NCBI RefSeq assembly: GCF_001277295.1 | Contig: NZ_CP011456.1 | Coordinates: 1,240,001-1,304,000 of the forward strand | Direction of reading: 5' to 3' | From: Anabaena sp. WA102 | GTDB lineage: Bacteria > Cyanobacteriota > Cyanobacteriia > Cyanobacteriales > Nostocaceae | Length of the DNA: 64,000 nucleotides | The notes under the pieces: model-generated | Told to the model about the DNA's origin: nothing | Seen by the model: only the letters and a program-made list of their open reading frames with translations | Databases searched by the model: none | Made by a program: the position numbers and the translations under genes | Part shown: positions 33,158 to 41,234 of the stretch, piece by piece | How positions within the stretch are numbered: position 1 is the stretch's first letter | How the letters are laid out: the number at the start of each line of letters is the position of its first letter

Positions 33158-33618
33158 TTGACACTCTCCGGTCTAAAGACGTGGAGATTCTATAGAGAGT
33201 TTCAGTCTATATCCCTCAGTTATCCCAGTTTCAGGATTGGTTCCTTGAATATTTGGGTTCTTGCCCTGATTTCGTTTGCCCTGGCGGGCGAAATCATATC
33301 TGACAAGCGTAACTTTCCGAGAGTCCCCCGGTAGCTTTTTATGTCTTTAGTGACAGTTTGATTGTATCACGAATATGGATTAAAATTTGAAATAATTTCA
33401 AATTTTCAAATTAACGTCATTGCAGGATAAAGGAAAGCAACTAGTACAAAACGGCGTAAATAAACCAACCATTCTAAATCCTCCAAAAGCCTATGCTGTC
33501 TTCATTTTGACTTTTGACTTTTGACTTTTGACTTCCGCCTTGCGGTACTAGCCTTCATCCCTTGTCTGAAGCCCAGATGCGTTCGACTTAGGAGAACGCA
33601 TCTTCAAGGGTTTTCGGC
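33158..33618 (-). mobile_element. non-autonomous structured element, copy 2
   Basis: The 461-bp inverted copy of 31091-31517. Read on the minus strand, it starts GCCGAAAACCCTTGAAGATG and ends CCGGAGAGTGTCAA. The first hairpin has arms GATGCGTTC/GAACGCATC instead of AATGTGG/CCACATT in copy 1, so the stem is kept although its sequence differs. About 34 bp extra lie in the middle. Confidence 0.7.
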
Positions 33619-33685
33619 ATCTACTTTATAAGTGTGATTAAAAAGTTGTGCATCATTGCCTGTTTCAACAGAGAATAATTTGACT

Positions 33686-34888
33686 ATGGATTTTGACTAT
33701 TTCCGAACCAACGAAAGTAATAACACCAATAAGAACTTTCAACACTTGTTATCTAGTGGTTGGCGACCATTTCACAGAGATTTTGATTGGGAATACTTCG
33801 GTAAAATTCTATTCCATGACACTCAAGAATTAACCCAAAAAAGTATTAATTTAGCCAGTTATTATGCTGATGCTTTAGCGAGAAAAGAATATGCTTGGTG
33901 GGCAAATATTTTAAATTTAGCTTCAGATTACACCCGTGGTGAATTCCAAAAATATTGGAATTATATTACACCAGATATGCTCACCCCAGAACAGCGCCAT
34001 AAAGACTTTTTAACCACAGAAACACCCCTAGTCCAATTTGTCAGTCGCAACAGTATTCCTATTGATTACGTCCTGAATCTTCTCCAAGAAATAACCGTTT
34101 TACGAGTTTTGAAACTATTAGAACGTCCTGATGTTATCACTCAATATTACTCAGAACGAGACTTTTATTTCCCCGTTGAAAAATTTGTAAACTGGGAAAG
34201 ACTAGATGTGGTTAATACAGTTTATGCCTACTGGTCAGAACATGATATTTGGTTACAAATTGAAGCTTATGAAAGAGGCAGAAGAAATTATACTTTAATG
34301 GCTAAAAATATCAAGCCATTAATTAATAAAGCCACCTATGATCTAGCAGTCATGCTGAGTGGATATCAAAGTCGTGTTGGGAAAGTTCATAGTCAGTATT
34401 CATTACCGACATTTCCCCAAGATATTCAAGATTTTACTGACATAGTTCAACAAACAATTTTAGATCAAAATCAATTAGCCGTTGTAGTACATGGCGCACC
34501 AGGTACAGGGAAAACAGCATGGACACAAAGTGTTGCTAAAGAAATTCTTGTCCCTTTAGGATATGTAATTTTCATTTTAGATCATGATGCCATCACTAAC
34601 TTTGTGCCGCCAACATATTTAGAAAAGATTTGTATTATCATCAACGAAGCTGATAATTTAGCTCAAGATCGAGCTTCAGAAGTAGCACAATATAACAACA
34701 AAACCGAGCATATTTTAGCCTTATTAGATGGGACATTATACCAAAGCATAATTGACGAATCTGGTATTCAAATGCAACAGAAATTAGTCATACTAATGAC
34801 TTGTAATACCACGGAAAGATTAGATCCAGCCATGTTACGTAAAGGTAGAGTAGACTTAATATGTGAGTTTACCAAAAAATTTGTTTAA
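33686..34888 (+). CDS. AAA family ATPase
   Basis: From MDFDYFRTNE the protein has 400 residues: an N-terminal alpha-helical domain of about 230 residues (WRPFHRDFDWEYFGK, EFQKYWNYITPDM) and a C-terminal AAA module with Walker A GAPGTGKTA (270-278), Walker B IIINEADN with Glu but Asn in place of the usual first Asp, sensor-1 TCNTT and RKGRVD with arginine-finger and sensor-2 candidates. It is a clear AAA ATPase of unknown substrate. A TTG start at 33656 would add ten residues. The gene stands alone and is followed by a hairpin terminator-like repeat. Confidence 0.75.
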   Translation: MDFDYFRTNESNNTNKNFQHLLSSGWRPFHRDFDWEYFGKILFHDTQELTQKSINLASYYADALARKEYAWWANILNLASDYTRGEFQKYWNYITPDMLTPEQRHKDFLTTETPLVQFVSRNSIPIDYVLNLLQEITVLRVLKLLERPDVITQYYSERDFYFPVEKFVNWERLDVVNTVYAYWSEHDIWLQIEAYERGRRNYTLMAKNIKPLINKATYDLAVMLSGYQSRVGKVHSQYSLPTFPQDIQDFTDIVQQTILDQNQLAVVVHGAPGTGKTAWTQSVAKEILVPLGYVIFILDHDAITNFVPPTYLEKICIIINEADNLAQDRASEVAQYNNKTEHILALLDGTLYQSIIDESGIQMQQKLVILMTCNTTERLDPAMLRKGRVDLICEFTKKFV

Positions 34889-34902
34889 TTAACCACAAGA
34901 CA

Positions 34903-34935
34903 ATATCCCCGACTTCTTCAAGAAGTCGGGGATAT
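34903..34935. repeat. CCCCGACTTCTT hairpin repeat, copy 1
   Basis: Palindrome ATATCCCCGACTTCTT and its complement. Copies are at 44201-44230 (imperfect) and 59169-59201. Here it lies 15 bp after the AAA gene and may end its transcript. Confidence 0.75.
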
Positions 34936-34968
34936 AAATAATCTCAATAACACTAATTACCTGCACTT

Positions 34969-36267
34969 ATGAATAAAAAAGAACAAACAGTAACGCGATT
35001 ATTTTCCCATCTAAAATTTGATAATCATAAATTTCAACATCAACCCGGTAGTGTTTTAGGAAATACAGCTTTAATTGTCGGAACTACCATTGGGGCGGGG
35101 ATTATTGGATTACCTGCTGTAACTTTACCATCGGGGATTATACCATCCACAATCCTACTTATTACTGTATGGCTGTATACTTTAACCTCCGGTTTATTAA
35201 TTGCAGAATTGACTTTAAATGTGATGAGATTTGAGGGTATTTCTCATATAGGTTTATTAGCAATCATAGAAAAGATTCTCGGTAAACCAGGAGCGAGAAT
35301 TGCCGGAATTGCCTATGTATTTAACCACTATGCCCTGTTAGTGGCATATATGACTGAAGGTGGCAAAATTTTAACAACCACAGTTGATAAAGTTTGGGAA
35401 TTAGAGCATATTTCACCTCAGTGGGTAGGAACAGTCAGTTTTTTTCTCGTATTTGGTAGCCTAATGTATTGGGGTAAAGATAGATTGATAGAAAGAATAA
35501 ATGGTATATTTATTATTATTTTATTAATTACTTTTTTGGGTTTATTAATATTAGGAGGAATGCAATTTCAAAACTCTCAACTTCTAGTACAAAATTGGCA
35601 ATCTATTGGTAATGCTATTGCTATTATATATGTAGCAATGTTCTTTCACAGTATTATTCCACTGGTTGTAACTCAATTAGAAGGAGACATTAATAAAATT
35701 CGCCAATCTATGATTATTGGTTCATTAATTCCCTTATTCATGTTTTTAGCTTGGAATGCTGTTATTTTAGGCTGTATGACTCCAGATATTTTATCCCATA
35801 ATTTCGCAAATGAGAGCGTATTTGATCCACTGCAAATTCTGCGAACTGGTCAATTAGGAGAATGGTTTGCTGTCTTATTATCAATTTTTTCTGAATTTGC
35901 AATTGTGACATCATTTATAGGTATTACCTATGGTTTAGCAGACTTTTTTCAAGATATTTCCATCATTACCAAAAGCGAAATTTCTCGTTTACCTCTTTAT
36001 TCCTTAGTGTTGCTTCCACCTCTGAGTTTAGGAACATTTAATCCTAATATCTTTTTTCATGCTTTAGAATACACGGGAGCATTTAGTGTTTCCATTCTCG
36101 GAGGAATTATGCCAGCATTAATGAGTTGGAAACAAAGTCAAACACCAGAATTTGCTAATGGTAACTATCAAACCCTAGTTCCTGGGGGAAAAATAACATT
36201 AATATTTATTATGGTCGGGGCATTATTTTTAATATGTAGACAAATTTTGGTAATATATCAATTCTAA
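34969..36267 (+). CDS. aromatic amino acid permease-like transporter (HAAAP/AAAP family)
   Basis: A 432-residue polytopic membrane protein with the APC-fold first-helix motif VGTTIGAGIIGLP (37-49) and about 11 membrane helices, among them LLITVWLYTLTSGLLIAELT, FFHSIIPLVVTQLEGD and FSILGGIMPALMSWKQ-like segments. This is the arrangement of tyrosine/tryptophan permeases (TyrP/Mtr/TnaB) of the HAAAP family, which are proton-driven amino acid importers. Substrate cannot be seen. Two structured units follow at 36334 and 36502. Confidence 0.75.
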   Translation: MNKKEQTVTRLFSHLKFDNHKFQHQPGSVLGNTALIVGTTIGAGIIGLPAVTLPSGIIPSTILLITVWLYTLTSGLLIAELTLNVMRFEGISHIGLLAIIEKILGKPGARIAGIAYVFNHYALLVAYMTEGGKILTTTVDKVWELEHISPQWVGTVSFFLVFGSLMYWGKDRLIERINGIFIIILLITFLGLLILGGMQFQNSQLLVQNWQSIGNAIAIIYVAMFFHSIIPLVVTQLEGDINKIRQSMIIGSLIPLFMFLAWNAVILGCMTPDILSHNFANESVFDPLQILRTGQLGEWFAVLLSIFSEFAIVTSFIGITYGLADFFQDISIITKSEISRLPLYSLVLLPPLSLGTFNPNIFFHALEYTGAFSVSILGGIMPALMSWKQSQTPEFANGNYQTLVPGGKITLIFIMVGALFLICRQILVIYQF

Positions 36268-36333
36268 AAATGAATAATTTTCGGTTAATGAAAATTAGCA
36301 AATTTCTGAGTAAGCTGATAAAAAGTGAATAAA

Positions 36334-36445
36334 ACCTCTCTTATCGGATAATGACAAGAGAGGATTTGGAGCTAAAGTCCGGTAGGGTAATCGGGCTATT
36401 TAATATTTAATATTTATTCGGGTTTAATCCAGTCCCCCCTAAGAC
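36334..36445 (+). ncRNA. structured unit 1, candidate small RNA
   Basis: A hairpin with arm CCTCTCTT/AAGAGAGG is followed by TAAAGTCCGGTAGGGTAATC, GGGCTATTTAATATTT and ATTTATTCGGGTTTAATCC. Unit 2, 168 bp downstream, has a different hairpin but the same following sequence pattern. No coding potential. Could be a small RNA, a 3' UTR element of the permease gene or a dispersed element; low certainty. Confidence 0.35.
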
Positions 36446-36501
36446 ATATAAATTGATGATTATCATCTACAATTGGTATCATTTACGAATTTGCATAAAA
36501 A

Positions 36502-36618
36502 AATCCCTTGTTTGTATAGTGCAAACAAAGGGATATACTGTTAAAGTTCGTCAGGTGATCGGAATGTTTAATTATTTAATATTTATTGGGTACGTCTTGA
36601 TTCCTCCATTGGGTAGAT
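36502..36618 (+). ncRNA. structured unit 2, candidate small RNA
   Basis: Hairpin with arms ATCCCTTGTTTG/CAAACAAAGGGAT (one bulge), followed by TAAAGTTCGTCAGGTGATCG, then TTTAATTATTTAATATTTAT and GGGTACGTCTTGATTCC. Homologous to unit 1 downstream of the hairpin. Confidence 0.35.
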
Positions 36619-36742
36619 AAAAATTTGTGATATGAAGATATTGTTGTATATTTTTAGACTATTAACATAAATACATTTATTCATATATCATATTCATGAA
36701 GAAATCATGAATTTATCGGCGTTGCTGAATTGAGGTATGAAA

Positions 36743-38954
36743 CCCACATTCCGCACCCTAAACTTTCACAGATCAAAAAAGCCAGCCAAGTAGTACATAA
36801 TAACTAAAGACAACTCAAAGATTAAGATACTTAATGAGAAGAAGTAGCATTAGAAAGGGCATGGTGTGAGAAAGTGAAACTTGGTAACAAAAGAAAAAAA
36901 TGAATTGATAACCAAATAAGAAATAATTGATGACAACAGAAATATTAGAGGCAACTGTTGTGAAATTAAAACCGCAAGAAATAGAAATTCAGAACATAGA
37001 CCATCTAGGGATAGTAGCAGGAATAATAGATTCAATAGGAATAGTAGAAATAATAAATGAATTAATAGGAATCGAAAAAGACGAAAAAGTAAATGCAGGT
37101 CAAGTAGTAAAAGCCATGATCATAAACGGGTTAGGATTTGTATCCAAACCGTTATATATGTTTCCCAAATATTTTGAAACAATCGCCTGTGAACATCTAA
37201 TAGGAGCAGGAGTAAAACCAGAATATCTCAACGACGATAAACTGGGGAGAGTCATGGATAAACTATTTATAAAAGGATTGGATACAATATTTTTTATCAT
37301 CGCAGTAAAAGCAGCCAAAAAATTTGGAGTATCACTATCAACATCACACCTAGACTCATCATCAATGCACGTGCATGGGCAGTATAACACTAGCTTACCA
37401 GAAGTAATATTTGAGAATCAAAAAGTAGGAGATAACCAAGAATTAGAGGAATTAGCAGTAAAATCACCAAAAGAAATTACAATTACCTACGGTTATTCCC
37501 GTGACCACAGACCAGACTTAAAACAGTTCATTATAGAAATGATATGTTCAGGGGATGGAGACATCCCAATATTTTTAAAACTAGCATCAGGAAACCAAAC
37601 AGATTCATCATGCTTTGGTCAAATAGCAGTAGAATATCAAAAACAATTAGAAGTTAATAGTCTCATTGTTGCTGACTCAGCATTATATACAGAATCAAAC
37701 CTAAAAATGATGTCAGATTTACAGTGGTTATGTCGAGTACCATTAACCATAAAAGCAGCAAAATCATTAATATCAACAATACCAGAATCAGAATTTATTG
37801 ATAGTACAATACCAGGATATAAATTAGCATCAAAAACCGAAAATTATGCCGAAATAGAACAAAGATGGCTAGTGGTACAAAGTCAAGAGAGAAGAGAATC
37901 AGACCTGCGTAAACTCACCCAAAAAATTATCAAAGCAGAATCAAAAGCTGTGCAAGATTTGAAAAAATTATCACAAGAAGAATTTGCTTGTGAAGCAGAT
38001 GCTATCAAAGCATTATCAAAATTATCAAAACAATTCAAATATCACCAAATTAACGTAAGTATTGTTACTCAAATCAAATCTAAGACAAAAGATTCTCCAC
38101 AAGAAATATGTTACCAAATATCAGCTACAGTCTCCCAGGATGAAAGTAAAATTAATACAGAATTGCTGAGTGCGGGACGTTTTATTATTGCGACGAATGT
38201 TTTAGATTCAAAAGAACTTAGCGATGATTCCATGCTCAGTGAATATAAAGCCCAGCAGTCATGTGAAAGAGGGTTTGGTTTTCTTAAAGACCCATTATTT
38301 TTTGCAGACAGTATTTTCCTCAAAAGTCCTGAAAGAATAGAGTCTTTGGGAATGATTATGGGTTTATGTCTATTGGTTTATACTTTGGCTCAACGACAAA
38401 TTAGAAATGCTCTGAAAGAGTCTAAATCAACAATTAAAAATCAATTAGGTAAAGCAACTAACCGCCCTACTTTACGCTGGATTTTTCAATGCTTTCAATG
38501 TATTCATTTGGTGACAATCAATCAGGAAGAATATATTTCTAATTGGAATCAGGACAGAGATTTTATCTTGCGTCTTTTACCAGATGATTGTTTACGTTAC
38601 TATCAATTAGTCACCTAATTATTATCTCTATCAATTTAATTTTTCTGAGTGAAGATGAGCTAATCTCTTTGATTTATAGCTCCATTTTACTATGTCTATA
38701 ATTTCATTTTTATCCTGTAAATATTAGTCTATTTTATGATTTTTCCCTTGAATATCTTCTTTTATTTATATGTTGACCTCTCCAGGTGGTGTTCATTCTT
38801 ATTGCTCCTTATTGAGAATGGGTTTTGATGCCATTTTTGGTGATTTACTGTTTCTCAAATGCCTTTTTTCACTGTATATGTCTGTTTTTATGCTAACTTT
38901 GATTTTTCATCTCCGTAATTTCCCTCTGGAACAGTTTGGGGTGCGGAATGTGGG
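36743..38954 (+). mobile_element. complete IS1634-type insertion sequence
   Basis: The element is 2212 bp with 21-bp terminal inverted repeats (36743-36763 and 38934-38954; CCCACATTCCGCACCCTAAAC, one mismatch) and a perfect 6-bp target duplication ATGAAA at 36737-36742 and 38955-38960. It carries one intact transposase. It landed in a dispersed GGCGTTGCTGAATTGAGG repeat; the outer 300 bp at the right end hold no other gene. Confidence 0.9.
36930..38618 (+). CDS. IS1634 family transposase
   Basis: The 562-residue protein has the DUF4277-like N-terminal domain of IS1634 transposases (IQNIDHLGIVAGIIDSIGIV, LIGIEKDEKVNAGQVVKAMI) followed by an IS4-type DDE domain with Asp in HLDSSSMHVHG, Asp in IVADSALYTESN and Glu in SCERGFGFLKDPLFFA. 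Length matches the family. The ATG at 36930 is used; an overlapping TTG three bases upstream is less likely. The gene is intact and the element ends are perfect, so activity is likely. Confidence 0.9.
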   Translation: MTTEILEATVVKLKPQEIEIQNIDHLGIVAGIIDSIGIVEIINELIGIEKDEKVNAGQVVKAMIINGLGFVSKPLYMFPKYFETIACEHLIGAGVKPEYLNDDKLGRVMDKLFIKGLDTIFFIIAVKAAKKFGVSLSTSHLDSSSMHVHGQYNTSLPEVIFENQKVGDNQELEELAVKSPKEITITYGYSRDHRPDLKQFIIEMICSGDGDIPIFLKLASGNQTDSSCFGQIAVEYQKQLEVNSLIVADSALYTESNLKMMSDLQWLCRVPLTIKAAKSLISTIPESEFIDSTIPGYKLASKTENYAEIEQRWLVVQSQERRESDLRKLTQKIIKAESKAVQDLKKLSQEEFACEADAIKALSKLSKQFKYHQINVSIVTQIKSKTKDSPQEICYQISATVSQDESKINTELLSAGRFIIATNVLDSKELSDDSMLSEYKAQQSCERGFGFLKDPLFFADSIFLKSPERIESLGMIMGLCLLVYTLAQRQIRNALKESKSTIKNQLGKATNRPTLRWIFQCFQCIHLVTINQEEYISNWNQDRDFILRLLPDDCLRYYQLVT

Positions 38955-38976
38955 ATGAAATTCCCAAATTGAACCT

Positions 38977-39509
38977 TTAAAACTCAAACCTCAGTGCGTC
39001 TTTGCGCCTTTGCGTGAGACTAAAATTCATACCCTTAATCAGCAACGCCAATTTATCAATATATCGGACAAATTCTCCCAAACTAGGAACGCTATTAGCA
39101 AGGTACATATATAGAAACTCGTAATCTAAATTAGATGCAAGTCTATTGATTTGTTTCTCGCTTTTGTTATAACCTTTTCCTGCATAGTTATAAATCTGTT
39201 TCAGATCATCAGCAGGATGAGGTCTTTGTTCCATATCATCAGTTTGAGGATTAAATCCAAAAATTGATTGAATTTGCTCTGGAGTCAAACCTGGATCTAT
39301 TTTGAGAAAGTGATTATATTCTGCTAAAAACCATGATTCCACTTCCATAACAGCAAGAACTATATTTTCATTATTACTTTATCAAAGTTAATTCCTTGCC
39401 GAGATTTAATCTCTATGGAAATCTGAAATTTTCCAGCAATTTCTCTCAGCAACTTTGCGACAAAAATCTGTTCTGTTTTACCCTCTACAAAAATAGCTAA
39501 TTTTTTCAC
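38977..39509 (-). pseudogene. DUF4276-like gene with internal deletion and frameshift
   Basis: The N-terminal part, from a GTG at 39509, reads MKKLAIFVEGKTEQIFVAKL and LREIAGKFQISIEIKSRQGI before a stop at 39360; the C-terminal part from 39348 reads MEVESWFLAEYNHFLKIDPG and on to 38977 (KGYNKSEKQINRLASNL). EGKTEQxF at the start and MEVESWFLAE later are the DUF4276 pattern, a Toprim-like family that often accompanies ATPases in defence loci. About 70 codons between the two parts are missing. The C-terminal 123 codons remain open but are not a complete protein. Confidence 0.7.
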
Positions 39510-39852
39510 TATTCTATATTTTCCTCATTACCTCAACTGTGGTAATCATCATGTTGTAACCGATTACATTGAAGTGATCACGATTATAGCAAAATGGGGA
39601 CTATTGCTAATGTGAAGGTCTACAATTTTCTAGTAAGTGATAGAACTTACGCAAGTGTCACACCAAAACTCTGTTGTAGGGTGCGTCAGACTGCATAAAT
39701 CCTGCAAATAAATAAATTGTTGATATCTGACGCACCCTACCAATATGCCAGTTGCTTAAGTCCTGAGTGAATTACATTTAATTTCGTGCAGAGACGGAAA
39801 GGGAAATCAATAGTGTTAAAATCTAACTAAGACAATAGATGGAGTAACTCTG
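39510..39852. other. intergenic region with hairpin element
   Basis: Mostly AT-rich and without a gene. It contains one 65-bp element at 39676-39740 described separately. The Uma2 promoter must lie near its right end. Confidence 0.5.
39676..39740. repeat. GTAGGGTGCGTCAGA mini-element
   Basis: A 65-bp sequence bounded by perfect 15-bp inverted repeats GTAGGGTGCGTCAGA/TCTGACGCACCCTAC. Non-coding, MITE-like. Confidence 0.8.
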
Positions 39853-40419
39853 ATGCTACAAGTTAAACATCAATTTCAAAGCTTTGAAGAATATTTATCT
39901 TATGATGATGGTACGGACAAACTTTATGAATTATTTAATGGAGAGTTAATAGAAATGCCACCAGAATCAGGAATTAATGTGCAAATTGCCAATCGTCTTT
40001 TCTTAATCTTTGCATTGTTAATAGGGATTGATAGAGTGCGAGGACATGGTTTAGAGTTGGAAGTCAGAGGAGAACCGAGAAACCGTTATCCTGACCTGAC
40101 TATTATTCGAGAAGAGCATATTCAACAATTAGCAAATCGGAACACTATTCGCCTATCAATGCTACCACCTTTATTGGTTGTTGAAGTTGTTAGTCCTGGG
40201 GAATTACAAAGAGATAGAGATTTTATTGCCAAACGTCTACAATATCAAGATTGTGGTATTCCTGAATATTGGATTATTGACCCCCAAACCCAAAGCATAT
40301 TGGTTTTAGAGTTAATTAACAAAATTTATCATGAGATTGGGATTTTCTCCGGTGATGATTTAGTTTTATCTCCACAATTTAATAGTCTAAACTTGAAAGG
40401 ATCACAAATTTTTGCATAA
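39853..40419 (+). CDS. Uma2 family (DUF820) putative endonuclease
   Basis: A 188-residue Uma2 protein of the second common type: FEEYLSYDDGTDKLYELFNGELIEMP at the start (in part), YPDLTIIREEH with the core Asp, LVVEVVSPGELQRDRDF with the Glu, and GIPEYWIIDPQTQ after it. It is more divergent from the two copies at 21 and 7475 than these are from each other. It is intact. Role unknown. Confidence 0.85.
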   Translation: MLQVKHQFQSFEEYLSYDDGTDKLYELFNGELIEMPPESGINVQIANRLFLIFALLIGIDRVRGHGLELEVRGEPRNRYPDLTIIREEHIQQLANRNTIRLSMLPPLLVVEVVSPGELQRDRDFIAKRLQYQDCGIPEYWIIDPQTQSILVLELINKIYHEIGIFSGDDLVLSPQFNSLNLKGSQIFA

Positions 40420-40537
40420 GGAAAATGTGTGAATCAGGATATCCAGGATTTAAGGATTTACAGGATTAGGAAAATGTCTAAATCAAGGTTTTCAGGATTT
40501 GAGTAATTCATCATTGAGAATTACTCATTACCTATAT

Positions 40538-41134
40538 TTACAAAATATTGAGCAGGTACACCAATGTGAAGAGAATGATCCAAATAATATCCACAAAGTG
40601 CCAATAAATTTCCGCCATTTCGATGCCCGTATGTTTAGTGGCAGAATAATGACCACGACGGAAAGAACGCCATAATACACCCAAAATTAATAACAATCCA
40701 ATAAAGACGTGCAAACCGTGAAAGCCTGTCATTAAATAAAAGCAATTAGAGAAAACATTAGTAGTGAATCCATAACCTAAATTCATGTATTCATAAACCT
40801 GACCAGCTAGGAATACAGCCCCCATAATTGCGGTGATAAAATACCAAAACCGCATCCAACCCACACTATTTCTTTTAATTGCCATATCACCAAAGTGAAT
40901 GACAAAACTACTAGAAACGAGGATGATCGTGTTAATGGCTGGGATAAATAATTCTACTTCTGTTCCTGCTGGTGGCCAAACTGCGGTTGTCCCTTTAAAA
41001 AACAAATAGGTGGCAAAAAATCCACCAAACATTAATGATTCAGAAGCGAGAAATGTGATTAATCCCCACACTCGTAAATCTGGATGTTCTTCATGTCCGT
41101 CGCTATGATGTTCAATTGGTGTAATTGCAGTCAT
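40538..41134 (-). CDS. coxC: cytochrome c oxidase subunit III
   Basis: A 198-residue five-helix CoxC subunit: LITFLASESLMFGGFFATYL, the NCFYLMTGFHGLHVFIGLLL segment and WHFVDIIWIILFTLVYL at the C-terminus are family hallmarks. It is last in the coxB-coxA-coxC operon, 100 bp after coxA. Together with CoxA and CoxB it forms the heme-copper respiratory oxidase in the membrane. The link to patB and fdxB points to the heterocyst-type cox2 operon. Confidence 0.93.
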   Translation of the reverse strand: MTAITPIEHHSDGHEEHPDLRVWGLITFLASESLMFGGFFATYLFFKGTTAVWPPAGTEVELFIPAINTIILVSSSFVIHFGDMAIKRNSVGWMRFWYFITAIMGAVFLAGQVYEYMNLGYGFTTNVFSNCFYLMTGFHGLHVFIGLLLILGVLWRSFRRGHYSATKHTGIEMAEIYWHFVDIIWIILFTLVYLLNIL

Positions 41135-41234
41135 ATGATTATTCCTAGTAAATTTTTTCTAGTCTCACGCAAAGGCGCAAAGGCGCAAAGATAGAAAGAA
41201 TTATCCTCAAAAAACCTCTGCGTACCTCTGCGTT

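Noticed and set aside
36334..36618. CRISPR-like repeat pair
   Set aside because: Only two units, with unlike hairpins and long homologous spacers; no array and no cas gene.
38770..38958. 62-codon frame at the right end of the IS1634 element
   Set aside because: It runs through the terminal inverted repeat; no family pattern, so probably non-coding IS end.
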